This document shows positions 1 through 7,412 of a DNA stretch of 64,000 bases, piece by piece. The notes below the pieces were generated by a model. That model was not told the DNA's origin and searched no databases. It saw only the letters and a list, made by a program, of their open reading frames with translations. Source of the stretch: Pseudomonadota bacterium (GTDB taxonomy: Bacteria; Pseudomonadota; Gammaproteobacteria; Steroidobacterales; Steroidobacteraceae); the NCBI GenBank assembly GCA_021805865.1, contig JAJZDX010000013.1, forward strand, positions 1 to 64,000, in the 5' to 3' direction. A program made the translations under genes and the position numbers. How positions within the stretch are numbered: position 1 is the stretch's first letter; the number at the start of each line of letters is the position of its first letter.

Positions 1-193
1 CGACGCCTTGATCGACCGCATCGTTGTAGGTGGTGGTTGTGCAGCTCGCGAGCTGCGCCGAGGGCGGCGTGGTCCCGCCGCCCGGGCTGGATGCGGTGCT
101 GCTGCCACCGCCCCCACCGCCGCAGGCGGCGAGAGAGACGGCTGCGAGGGCGGCGAGGAGGATGCTGAGAGTGCGAGATTTGATCGTGGTCAT
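1..193 (-). CDS. Lipoprotein N-terminus, partial at left edge
   Basis: Reading leftwards from the ATG at 193, the frame stays open to the window edge (64 codons). The product begins with a Lys/Arg-containing n-region, a Leu/Ala-rich hydrophobic segment and the lipobox LAAC, followed at once by a Gly run and a Ser/Thr/Pro linker. This is a typical type II signal peptide, so the protein should be lipid-anchored in the cell envelope. An AGGA sequence lies about 5 nt before the ATG. Its start is 14 bp downstream of the stop of the 207-494 gene, so the two may be co-transcribed. The functional domain lies outside the window and cannot be named. Confidence 0.75.
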   Translation of the reverse strand, partial: MTTIKSRTLSILLAALAAVSLAACGGGGGGSSTASSPGGGTTPPSAQLASCTTTTYNDAVDQGV

Positions 194-206
194 GGTCCTG
201 GTCCAA

Positions 207-494
207 TCAGAGGGTAGTGCGACGAATCACTCGAATACTCTCCATTACGATACGGAGGCGCGTGAGAACGATACCGAGGGTGAACTGAACGTCTTGTGGA
301 GCGGTGTCCTCGGTGCCGGCCCCGTCAAGCAGTTCCGTGGCGCTCCCGAGGACTTTGAGAATCTGCGCGATGGTGCGGGGGGCAGGTACCCCTGCGCACG
401 CATCCGCATCGGCGAGCTCTGCTGCGGAGATCTCTGCGGCAGCAACGGGCGGGTTGACCGGTGCGCGATTCTTGCGGGTGCTCTTGCTGGTCAT
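207..494 (-). CDS. Hypothetical 95-aa protein
   Basis: An intact 95-codon frame with codon use like that of neighbouring real genes. The product has a basic N-terminus, an Ala-rich middle and an amphipathic C-terminal half ending in several Arg residues. There is no signal peptide or membrane segment, and I do not recognise a family. No clear Shine-Dalgarno sequence precedes the ATG. The main support is its position: it is co-directional with, and 14 bp upstream of, the lipoprotein gene at the left edge. It could be spurious. Confidence 0.45.
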   Translation of the reverse strand: MTSKSTRKNRAPVNPPVAAAEISAAELADADACAGVPAPRTIAQILKVLGSATELLDGAGTEDTAPQDVQFTLGIVLTRLRIVMESIRVIRRTTL

Positions 495-721
495 GTGCAG
501 AGGTCCGGCCTGATCTTGCTGACGTTCATCTCGGTATTCCTTGTGGAATTGACAGGGCTATTTTCACGCGCGTTAAATACGAAGTCAAGAAATAATCATA
601 ACAGTGCGTAGCCGGTTAGTAGTGCGAGAAGTGCGGCAACACATTGATGCAGGAGCGATATTTTGGGCCATTTTCCGTGTCGCTATTATCATTGCTTGAC
701 AGTCACGCATAGGCTTAGACT

Positions 722-988
722 GTGGGTGTGAAACCCAAACGCTCAAAACGTGAACCGCATCACGCTGGGTCATCGGATCTCGATGCAGCCGTTCGCAAGG
801 TGTTCTCGCAATATGGCCAGAAGGGCGGAACGGCGAGAGCGCGGTCCATGACCCCGCAACAACGCTCGGCACTCGCGAAACGCGCCGCGGAGGCCCGCTG
901 GCGTGCCGCGCGGGAAGCTCGCGAGGCTGAATGGAGCCGCTTCTCGGGCGCGAGTCCTTCGAATAAGGGCAAGAGGAGGGGGAAGTAG
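722..988 (+). CDS. Small basic protein with GGxARA...RWRAAR motif
   Basis: An 88-aa Lys/Arg-rich protein read from GTG at 722; the GTG at 728 is an alternative start. The middle carries QKGGTARARSMTPQQRSAL followed by AKRAAEARWR. This is the GGxARAxxLTPxxRxxIAxxAAxARW pattern found in many short uncharacterised proteobacterial and mobile-element proteins, probably nucleic-acid binding. It ends with a basic tail. The stop is 1 nt from the next ATG (990), whose SD AGGAGGGG lies inside this gene, so the two are probably translationally coupled. A TTGACA hexamer lies at 696-701. Confidence 0.65.
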   Translation: MGVKPKRSKREPHHAGSSDLDAAVRKVFSQYGQKGGTARARSMTPQQRSALAKRAAEARWRAAREAREAEWSRFSGASPSNKGKRRGK

Positions 989-989
989 C

Positions 990-1646
990 ATGCTCGGCAC
1001 GGCGCTCATCTGGTGCGCGCTCGCAGCCAGCGTCCGCTACGACGTTCCGGCGGATGCGCTGCTCTCGGTATACTCGGTCGAGCGCGGCGGTACCGACACC
1101 TGGTCCCGGGATGCGAATGGGACATTTGACATCGGACCGCTGCAGTTCAATACAGCCTACCTCGCCTCGCTCAGGCGTTTCGGGATCACCCCAAGGGTAG
1201 TGGAGGGGAGGACCTGCTATCCGTGGTTCCTCGCCGCTTGGCGCATCCACAACCAGCTCGTTGAGGACCATGGGGGGTTCTGGACTCGGGTGGCGCGGTA
1301 CCACAGCACCACGCCCCGGTACGTCGAGGCGTACCGACGAAAGCTCCTCGAGTACGCCCCGCGATGGCGCGCGTGGCTGATCGCGCACTATCCGACGGTG
1401 GTATCCGCCCCGGGACTCCACCCGGCCGCCGGCCCGTCGCCTGCCCATCCCGTCTCGCAGCAGGGACTCACCAGATCTCATCACACCGCAGGCCCACCCA
1501 TTTCCGCCCACCGCCTAACGAGAGCGCCTGTGGGACTTCAGGCGCTCGGAGGCGAAGGATCGCCGGCTCGCCCGTCCATGTCGCAACCTCGGCGACTCCG
1601 TGATGGGATTCACGCGCGATTCACGCACGGAGCGGTAAGCCATTGA
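990..1646 (+). CDS. VirB1/TrbN-like lytic transglycosylase
   Basis: A 218-aa protein starting at ATG 990 behind a strong AGGAGGGG SD. A short hydrophobic N-terminus is followed by a lysozyme-like fold with ALLSVYSVERGG, where the Glu is the expected catalytic acid, then FDIGPLQFN, the conserved G-P-Q strand, and an Ala/Trp-rich helical part. Such small transglycosylases open peptidoglycan for conjugation or pilus machines in the periplasm. The last 70 residues are Pro/Ser/His-rich and low in complexity, unlike the domain, and may be read-through into non-coding DNA near an island end. Coupling to the preceding small gene suggests both belonged to a mobile element. No other transfer gene is visible. 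Confidence 0.7.
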   Translation: MLGTALIWCALAASVRYDVPADALLSVYSVERGGTDTWSRDANGTFDIGPLQFNTAYLASLRRFGITPRVVEGRTCYPWFLAAWRIHNQLVEDHGGFWTRVARYHSTTPRYVEAYRRKLLEYAPRWRAWLIAHYPTVVSAPGLHPAAGPSPAHPVSQQGLTRSHHTAGPPISAHRLTRAPVGLQALGGEGSPARPSMSQPRRLRDGIHARFTHGAVSH

Positions 1647-1711
1647 TTTTAATGGTATGGTTTGTCCCGATTTGGCCCGCTATGTCATTGATTTTCTTGG
1701 GGTCAGGAGGT

Positions 1712-1757
1712 CTTGCCAAGGTTGAGGTCGCGAGTTCGAGCCTCGTTTCCCGCTCCA
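1712..1757 (+). other. 3' fragment of tRNA-Gly(GCC): integration (att) site
   Basis: The sequence matches the 3' part of a bacterial tRNA-Gly(GCC). It has the anticodon loop with GCC, the variable loop, a T-arm GCGAG-TTCGAGC-CTCGT that pairs over five base pairs, the acceptor strand TTCCCGC, and TCCA. The 5' half (acceptor, D-arm, 5' anticodon stem) is missing and the DNA to its left is unrelated, so this is not a functional tRNA gene. Such 3' fragments are the direct-repeat copies left by integrases that target tRNA genes; the ICEclc family uses the 3' end of tRNA-Gly. The integrase stop codon is 22 bp away. Confidence 0.85.
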
Positions 1758-1779
1758 TATTTCCTTTGAATTCAGCCGC

Positions 1780-3063
1780 TTACACGGCAAGCCCATTTTT
1801 TCTCAGGAAATCCTCAGGAAATATTTCCTGAGCCCGCTGCGGGACAGCCACGCGATAGATGGCGTGCCTCTCGTTGACGGCATCGCCACACTGCGGCACG
1901 CGGTAGGGGAGCAACATCTCGACCCGCAGCACCTTGCGGGCGTGCCCCTTCTGATACGCCCGCGTCATATCCGGGTCCGTGTGCGCCATCAGCTCTTGGA
2001 CTGCGGCCACCTCGTAGCCGGCCGTCGCGTACAAGTGCGACGACAGCGCCCGGATTTCATGCAAGGTCGGCATCTCACGGGCGCTCATGCCGTCGAAGAG
2101 GTGAGTGTGCTCACGGGCGAGGTCCCGTGCCTGGAAGAAAGCCTTGGACGCATAATCAGGCAAGATCTGGGCGGGGTGCTCCATGCGGTCCCCTTCGAGC
2201 GCGTCGGCCGCGCGTCGCGTTCGCCGCTCCGGTTCGCGGTGCACGATGAAGGGACAGCGGCCGACTCGCAGGCTCGAGCGGCGGGCCTCCATCAGAACGT
2301 TGCGCACATCCGGGTGGATTGGAAAGTCGACGCTCGTTGCCTCCATGTCGCGAGCTTGCGAGTCCGTCTTACGGATGGGACTGATGATCCTGTCGCCGAC
2401 CACGTTGTCAAAGCGCAGGTTCACGAGGTCGACGCGTCGCAGGGCCAGATGGAAGGCCAACGTCATCAACCATCGCAGCCATTGCGGCGCGACCGAATAG
2501 ATGGCGTTGAACTGCCCGATGGTCATTCGTTGACGAATCTTGTGAGGCAGGGGGTCGACGAATAAGTCATCGACCGGATTCGACAGGTGCGAGGGATACA
2601 GGCCGGTTGACTTCGCGTACCGAAAGAATCGAAGCAGAAGAGTCTTGAGCTTGCTCTGCTCGAACTGACTTCCCGTTGAAATCGCTTCGCGAAGCATCTG
2701 CGTATCGATCATCGGCACCTGGATCATCCCGAGCGCGTCAATGAGGCGCCGGCGTCGCTGACGAAGCAGTTGGGCGGTGCTTGACTTCAGGCTGTAATGC
2801 GCGATGTACTTTTCAACAAAAGGGTCGAAGGCGTCGGAAAAGCTGACGCCGCCGAGATCAACCGATGCTTCCAAACGCGCGGCTTCCTGCTCGCATTGAA
2901 TTCGATAACGGGCATTGAGTTGAGAAGCGAGTCGAACCGCTTCCTGCTCGTCCTTGCCGAGTCTCGCTTTCGCCGGCATCGCCGGATTCTTGTAATAGTA
3001 CGCACGATTGTGCGGGTTCAGCTCGAGATACCTGGGCAGCGTATTGGTGCGGGTTCTGGCCAT
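1780..3063 (-). CDS. Tyrosine recombinase / integrase
   Basis: A 427-aa site-specific recombinase. Residues 1-60 form an arm-binding-like N-terminus, about 75-165 a SAM-like core-binding domain, and about 175-395 the catalytic domain. Visible catalytic residues are Arg209 (ALRRVDL), His335-x-x-Arg338 (HEIRAL), His361 (LMAHTD) and nucleophile Tyr370 (TRAYQ), so it looks active. ATG 3063 was preferred over an in-frame TTG 15 nt upstream. The C-terminal 15 codons contain an 18-bp perfect palindrome at 1814-1831. The gene's 3' end points at the tRNA-Gly fragment, which should be its attachment site. Confidence 0.92.
   Translation of the reverse strand: MARTRTNTLPRYLELNPHNRAYYYKNPAMPAKARLGKDEQEAVRLASQLNARYRIQCEQEAARLEASVDLGGVSFSDAFDPFVEKYIAHYSLKSSTAQLLRQRRRRLIDALGMIQVPMIDTQMLREAISTGSQFEQSKLKTLLLRFFRYAKSTGLYPSHLSNPVDDLFVDPLPHKIRQRMTIGQFNAIYSVAPQWLRWLMTLAFHLALRRVDLVNLRFDNVVGDRIISPIRKTDSQARDMEATSVDFPIHPDVRNVLMEARRSSLRVGRCPFIVHREPERRTRRAADALEGDRMEHPAQILPDYASKAFFQARDLAREHTHLFDGMSAREMPTLHEIRALSSHLYATAGYEVAAVQELMAHTDPDMTRAYQKGHARKVLRVEMLLPYRVPQCGDAVNERHAIYRVAVPQRAQEIFPEDFLRKNGLAV
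1814..1831. repeat. 18-bp perfect palindrome in integrase 3' end
   Basis: TCAGGAAAT followed directly by ATTTCCTGA, 57 bp from the tRNA-Gly fragment. A further direct copy of CTCAGGAAAT lies immediately to its left (1802-1811). It could be an integrase or excisionase binding site, but only the symmetry is seen. Confidence 0.5.
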
Positions 3064-3848
3064 GTGAGGCGCCTCCAAGGCAGACGCGTTGACGGAGGTT
3101 GGTGCGATTCCGGGAAGGATAGCACGGTTGACTGTACGAAAAAACAGTTATGTGGGGGGAGAGGGGACGCTGGCGGGCGAACGGGGCGGGGATTCGCTGC
3201 CGCCAAGAACCAGAGCCTTCGACTCTACGGCGCGACGCTCAACACGGCCGCGCCGAGTTCGTTCGGCGAGATCTGCGTACGCGCCCTGCTTCTCGAGTGA
3301 ACCGCCCCCGGCTCTCACGAGAGCTCCGGGTTTGGGTCGCGGTCCGCTGCCTGGTCGGGCGGGGCGCGGAATGGTGCGCCAGTGAACCGCCGGTTCCGGC
3401 GTCAGGTGGCACCGCTGCTCTCCGAGGGCCACACCAGCGCCTGCTGCCCACCAATCTGGAGATGGCGGACGTGGTGTTCGACGTGATGCTTGATGCCGGT
3501 GTGGCTCATTTCGCCACTTCCGATCTGGCTGGATGAATGGGAGCACCCGGAAACCTACTCGAATCCCGCGCTGCTGCGCAGCATCGTCCGTGACGGGGTT
3601 TGGCTGTGAGTGGCCCCAGTGTACGCGCGAGGCATTGATGGCAAAGACAGGCACGACATGCTCCTCCAGGCATTGAACGGAGCTTGCAAAGCGCAATAAC
3701 ACAGGTGTTCGCGCGCGCGAAAGGATCGTTCCGCAGGCTGGAGATCTGCAGTCACGTGAGCTTCGAGTCACGGCTGACCGCCGATTCACCGAGGCACGAT
3801 ACCGAGCGGCTGGCCGGTACCTCCGCGGTGCCGTGTGTGGGAAGTCTC
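3064..3848. other. Gap without recognisable gene
   Basis: Nearly 800 bp between the integrase start and the mntA promoter. Several frames are open by chance because of high GC, but none shows family motifs or a credible ribosome-binding site. It may be decayed element DNA. Confidence 0.5.
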
Positions 3849-3877
3849 TTGATCGTGACATGTCACCGGGGTATGCT
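3849..3877 (+). promoter_or_regulatory. Promoter with palindromic operator before mntA
   Basis: TTGATC (3849-3854) and TATGCT (3872-3877) are separated by exactly 17 bp. The spacer contains the perfect 12-bp palindrome GTGACATGTCAC (3855-3866). A start point 7 nt after the -10 falls at 3884, the A of the mntA ATG, predicting a leaderless transcript. The palindrome is well placed for autorepression. Confidence 0.55.
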
Positions 3878-3883
3878 CTGGTC

Positions 3884-4180
3884 ATGAAACCGTCGCAAGC
3901 CCTTGCAATGCACCGCGAGCGCATTCGTGCCATCGTGGCGCATTATGGGGGCGTGAATCCGCGAGTCTTCGGGTCGGTCGCGCGGGGAGAGGACACTGAG
4001 GATAGTGATCTCGATATCCTGGTGGACGATCCGGAGGGTCACCGGCTCGATTTATTCGCGCTCGGTGGTATGAATTACGACATATCGTCTCTCATCGGGA
4101 GACCGGTCGATGTCGTTCCTTCGGCCGACTTGCCTCAGCGGGTACGTCAGGAGGCGTATTCCGAGGCGGTACCGCTATGA
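3884..4180 (+). CDS. mntA: MntA-type minimal nucleotidyltransferase antitoxin
   Basis: A 98-aa minimal nucleotidyltransferase. The signature GSVARGEDTEDSDLDILVD contains the G-S motif and the two metal-binding Asp residues of the pol-beta fold, and a third acidic residue lies near PVDVVPS. In characterised HepT-MntA modules this enzyme transfers AMP to a Tyr of the HepT toxin and so inactivates it. The ATG at 3884 is preferred to longer readings because homologues begin with MKPSQ-like residues and a promoter ends just upstream. The stop overlaps the hepT ATG by 4 nt (ATGA), which fits coupled expression with antitoxin first. Confidence 0.92.
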   Translation: MKPSQALAMHRERIRAIVAHYGGVNPRVFGSVARGEDTEDSDLDILVDDPEGHRLDLFALGGMNYDISSLIGRPVDVVPSADLPQRVRQEAYSEAVPL

Positions 4181-4602
4181 GATCCAGGAAGTTCCTGGAT
4201 TCCGGGTATCTCGATCATATAGCCAACCGCATCGAGCGGATTGAGCGGGCGACAGCGGGCGTCGATCTTGCCGGCTTTCTCGGCAACGAGGATTTGCAGG
4301 CCGCCATTGAGCGATACATTGAGGTCATTGGCGAGGCTGCGGGGAAGTTAAGTCAACATACCCGGGATCTGGCACCGGATGTCCCGTGGAGCCAGGTCAT
4401 TGGCGCAAGGAATGTCATTGTCCACGGGTACGCGGAGATAGAGCCCGATCGAATATGGGATATCGTGAAAGCCCACCTTCCCCCTTTACGGGTCGCCGTT
4501 GGCCGTTTACGGCAACTCATCATTGCGCAAGAGCGGGCAGAACCGCAGCCGCAGCCTCAATCCGAGGAGGAACCGGATGGCCGCGAGGATCCCGGCCGAT
4601 GA
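4177..4602 (+). CDS. hepT: HepT-type (DUF86) RNase toxin
   Basis: A 141-aa HEPN-family protein. Residues 1-115 form the four-helix DUF86 domain, with a conserved EVIGEAAGKLS helix and the catalytic RX4HxY motif RNVIVHGY; all key residues are intact. HEPN toxins of this class cleave RNA, and the motif Tyr is the residue modified by MntA. The last 25 residues are a Gln/Glu/Pro-rich tail not typical of the family. The start overlaps mntA and the stop overlaps the next gene, both as ATGA, giving a three-gene operon. Confidence 0.92.
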   Translation: MRSRKFLDSGYLDHIANRIERIERATAGVDLAGFLGNEDLQAAIERYIEVIGEAAGKLSQHTRDLAPDVPWSQVIGARNVIVHGYAEIEPDRIWDIVKAHLPPLRVAVGRLRQLIIAQERAEPQPQPQSEEEPDGREDPGR

Positions 4603-4760
4603 GCGAACCGGTCGCCAGTTCCGCGGCACGCCGGAAACGCGCAGAGCGTGAGCGGCGCCGGAGGGCGGGCTTTGTCCTGCGCCAGATCTGGGTGCGGCCC
4701 GTTGACTGGCCGCGCGTGAAGCGGTATCTGGAGGCGCTCGACCGGCCCGACAGCCGGTAG
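4599..4760 (+). CDS. 53-aa basic protein, third gene of the mntA-hepT operon
   Basis: The ATG overlaps the hepT stop as ATGA, so translation should be coupled. The product is 53 aa: an Arg/Lys-rich helix (RRKRAERERRRR) followed by FVLRQIWVRPVDWPRVKRYL. This layout resembles short ribbon-helix-helix or phage/plasmid DNA-binding proteins, where a short basic N-terminus precedes a beta strand and a W-P-x-V-K helix, but I cannot assign a family. Its place makes it a candidate repressor or accessory factor of the module; this is inference from position and charge. Confidence 0.6.
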   Translation: MSEPVASSAARRKRAERERRRRAGFVLRQIWVRPVDWPRVKRYLEALDRPDSR

Positions 4761-4924
4761 CACGATCTTCGCTCCAGGGCCTCGGCCAGTCATTGCCAGC
4801 AACCACTATCGAGTGGCACTGTCGTCCAAATCGATGGCACAGCTATTGCGCGCCTCCGCGCCAGCACCATCCGCTGGGCGCAAGCGCGAGCCACACGGCC
4901 CGTAAGTGTCTGCTGGAGCGGGGA

Positions 4925-5410
4925 ATGGCGACCATCGCCATGCCGTTCGAGTACGCGAACCTGCGCGCCCCGAACGACGCCGCGCTGTCGAACAACGGGC
5001 ACTCGGGCACCTTTACCCCGGTGCTCTTGCCCGGCGAGCTCCCCTGGAGTCTGCGCGACGACCTGCACGTGTTGGCGGGCCTCTGGGTGTACGCCGACGA
5101 CGTGAGCTCCTCGCCCGCCAAGCCGCGCCGGGCGGGAGCGGGGTTGGGTCGGGGAGCGGCTTGTGGACGCTGGAGCCGGTGGTCGGCGTGAGCGGGGTGC
5201 ACGGGGGCCGGCACCTCGGGGCGACCCTTCACTACTCATACAACTTCGAGGACACCACCACGCGGCACGCGGCACAAGTCCGGGCGGGAAGTCGCAGTGG
5301 AGTACACGGCGGCGAAGACTCTCGGCAATTTGGCCATCGAAGTCCGGGCGCATCAGGAGAACCGGCTCACCGGCGAGAGCGACGCCGGGGCCGCAGGCCG
5401 GGCTCATGCC
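4925..5410 (+). pseudogene. Relic of MetA-pathway/phenol-degradation outer-membrane protein
   Basis: Three consecutive frames carry consecutive parts of a PF13557-like beta-barrel protein. The first (about 4925-5140) has PFEYANLRAPNDAALSNNGH-type text. The second (about 5140-5290) has LWTLEPVVGVSG and LHYSYNFED. The third (about 5290-5400) has VEYTAAKTLGNLAIEVRAH followed by SDAGA. At least two frameshifts separate them, so no intact product is possible. The order and spacing of these blocks are those of one protein, which argues against chance. Confidence 0.6.
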
Positions 5411-5454
5411 GGACACCTTGAACGGCCGGGCGGATTGCCGTGCTCCATGGCCGG

Positions 5455-5590
5455 GACGCGCAGATCGCTCGTCTCGGTAGCGCGGCCGTGGGAGCACGGA
5501 CCCGAGGATGCGCGGATTTCGGGTGCGGTTCCGCCCCACGAGCTCGCGAATCTCGTGCCGGTGAAGAGCGACTGACTGCGATGGTTTCAC
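5455..5590 (-). pseudogene. Fragment of a second MntA-type nucleotidyltransferase
   Basis: Reading left from GTG 5590, the frame gives VKPSQSVALHRHEIREL then NPRILGSVL. This is parallel to MKPSQALAMHRERIRAI and NPRVFGSVA of the intact mntA at 3884. One nucleotide shift then restores HGRATETSDL, the pol-beta signature region. The rest of the gene is missing. It lies on the opposite strand from the intact module, so it is a separate, degraded copy. Confidence 0.65.
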
Positions 5591-5675
5591 GATCGCAAAC
5601 GCAACCCGCTTTGAACTTCCAGCCCCTCGCCTGGAGCATAATGCTACCAAGTGCGACAGGTGCTACAGCCATCGC

Positions 5676-5924
5676 GTGTATCGTGTCGTCACTCAGCGCG
5701 AGCTGCGCAATCAGTCCGCCGCCGTCGTTCGTGAAGTCGAGGCAGGGAGCACGATCATCATTTCTCGCAGCGGCACGCCGGTGGCGGAGCTGCGGCCCAT
5801 ACGGCCGCGCCGCTTCGTGCCCCGCACTACGCTTGAGGAAGCGGTGGCTCGCGCCCCTCGGGTCGACGCCGACCGATTCCGTGCCGATCTCGATGCCGTG
5901 ATCGATCAGAGTGTCGATGGCTGA
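5676..5924 (+). CDS. vapB: Phd/YefM-type antitoxin (VapB)
   Basis: An 82-aa antitoxin. Its N-terminus TQRELRNQSAAVVREVEAG and the strand VAELRPI are the Phd/YefM DNA-binding fold, and the acidic, Arg-rich tail should wrap the toxin. The start is GTG 5676; no stronger start lies nearby. The stop overlaps the start of the PIN-domain frame (5917), the usual antitoxin-first layout. Proteins of this type repress their own promoter, but no clear operator was identified. Confidence 0.88.
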   Translation: MYRVVTQRELRNQSAAVVREVEAGSTIIISRSGTPVAELRPIRPRRFVPRTTLEEAVARAPRVDADRFRADLDAVIDQSVDG

Positions 5925-6344
5925 GCCGACACGCGGCCTGCTCGATACGTCGGTTGCCATCGATCACGGCCTGATCGATCCGGCATTGCTTCCCGATGAG
6001 TCTGCGATTGCCGCATGACGCTTGCAGAGCTTGCCGCAGGACCGCACGCGACCGAAGACAAGGAAGAACGCGCTCGACGTCAGGATCGACTACAGTGGGC
6101 AACCGCAACCTGGGACCCGCTGCCCTTCGATGCCGACGCCGCCCGCATGTACGGCCGGATATTTTCGGTCGCACGGGCCGCCGGACGGACCAGCGGATCT
6201 GTCCTGGCGGACTTGCTCATCGCCTCGACGGCTGCAGCGAACGGTCTCGCCGTCTACACTCGTAATCCCTCCGATTTCGAGGCGCTGAAGAGCATCGTCA
6301 GAGTCGTTTCTGTCTGCGACATGCGGGGGTCGTACTCCTCGTGA
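5917..6344 (+). pseudogene. vapC: PIN-domain toxin (VapC) split by a frameshift
   Basis: The first frame (5917-6018) encodes GLLDTSVAI with the first catalytic Asp and ends at TGA after SAIAA. The second (6015-6344) begins MTLAELAAG with the conserved Glu, and contains VLADLLIASTA and NPSDFEAL with the remaining acidic residues. Together they make one complete PIN domain of normal length, so one base appears to be lost or gained near 6015. The break forms an ATGA overlap, so two-piece translation is conceivable, but a dead toxin is the simpler reading. Intact PIN toxins are Mg-dependent RNases. Confidence 0.75.
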
Positions 6345-6759
6345 GGTCCGAAGAATCGACACATTCCCACGCCGTTGTTGTCCGAAAGGCGAATGGCGGT
6401 GATGAAAGCCATGTCTGTTCTCTTATGCAATCCCATGCAACGAAACAGATGCGTGTCAAGGTGCTGCGGTCAGCGTCTTGCGACGAAGAAGAGCGCCTCC
6501 CATGCGGCAAAACGGGGTCACACGATTCACGGCAAGCGTGACGTACCGTGGCTCGGAGGCGTGAGCACTCAGGAGAGAGCAGGTCCCATCCCGACACCGC
6601 GCCGCAAGGCAAGAACGACTCGAAGTTTGGCCGGGAGATTCCATAACCGAGACCGCGCGGGCGGTGGGCATTTTCGATAGGGTGCGTGAATCCGGGAAGG
6701 ACAACGCGGGATGTGGATCCAGAATCCTGCGGCGCCGCCGCAACCCTGCGATGCTGCGC
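6345..6759. other. Non-coding gap
   Basis: No frame shows recognisable domains. The sequence lies between the split vapC and a relic on the other strand and is probably decayed. Confidence 0.4.
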
Positions 6760-7106
6760 CTGACCTCGCGGGAGAGGATCTTCCAGGGCGTACAGGGTCT
6801 GTTGCGGAAAACGCTCGAGCGGATGGTACTTCGTGATGATGCCGAGCGCACGCCCGTATGTCCGAACGCCGAGACTGCGAAGGAGGATCCGGACGTCCTC
6901 CTCATCATGGAGCTCGGCTCCGATCCGCATTGCCAGGCATTTCATCGCGAGCGGCTATTCGGGTCGCGCCACCAACACCTGCAGATGAACGAGCTCGAGA
7001 AAAGGGGCGGACTCGCCCTGAGCGCTCATGAAGCCCTTCACGGCGTCGCTGAGCCAGTGTGCCTCGAGTGCGGCCTGGATGGCCTCGGCCGGGCCCCGTC
7101 ACGGTG
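6760..7106 (-). pseudogene. DUF6036-type nucleotidyltransferase relic
   Basis: Reading leftwards, the text EAIQAALEAHWLSDAVKGF, LELVHLQVLVARPE, a TAG, MKCLAMRIGAE and ERFPQQTLYALED follows in order. It resembles the C-terminal two thirds of DUF6036-family proteins, which are nucleotidyltransferase-like and often part of toxin-antitoxin or defence pairs. The stop replaces the Tyr expected before the LAMKCLAMR helix, and an extra C near 7093 breaks the N-terminus. It is inactive as written. Confidence 0.6.
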
Positions 7107-7412
7107 AGCTTCCCGCGTCACATGAGCGATGTGCTGGCGATCCTTCGGGAAAATCATATAATCGACCGTCGATCACCGGAATCGGTTGCTCCGTGCGCGG
7201 GGCCCGTTTGACGCGCGGCCGGTGAGGCCCGGCGCAGCGGCTGATCGTGTCCTCTGATCGGTCTGATGTCCCTTCGTGCCGGCGCTGCCAAGTTGGCGTG
7301 AGCGTCCCACCATGCCCGGCAGGGCAGCGGTGATGCCGGCCGTCCCATGGCTGCCCTTCCGCCAGCGCCGGCTGTCATGGGGGAGCCGCCCTGCAAAGGA
7401 GTCCATCGAGAG
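7107..7412. other. Upstream region of glutamate decarboxylase
   Basis: About 300 bp without a gene. A TATAAT hexamer lies at 7157-7162, but no convincing -35 precedes it. No operator or riboswitch is recognisable. Confidence 0.3.

Noticed and set aside
585-1511. 308-codon minus-strand frame
   Set aside because: Antisense to the transglycosylase, with shuffled Pro/Arg/Gly-rich text and no motif.
1643-1757. Complete tRNA gene
   Set aside because: Only the anticodon loop and the 3' part are present; the acceptor 5' strand and D-arm are missing.
7157-7162. Sigma-70 promoter for gadB
   Set aside because: The TATAAT has no acceptable -35 at 16-18 bp and lies 250 bp from the gene.
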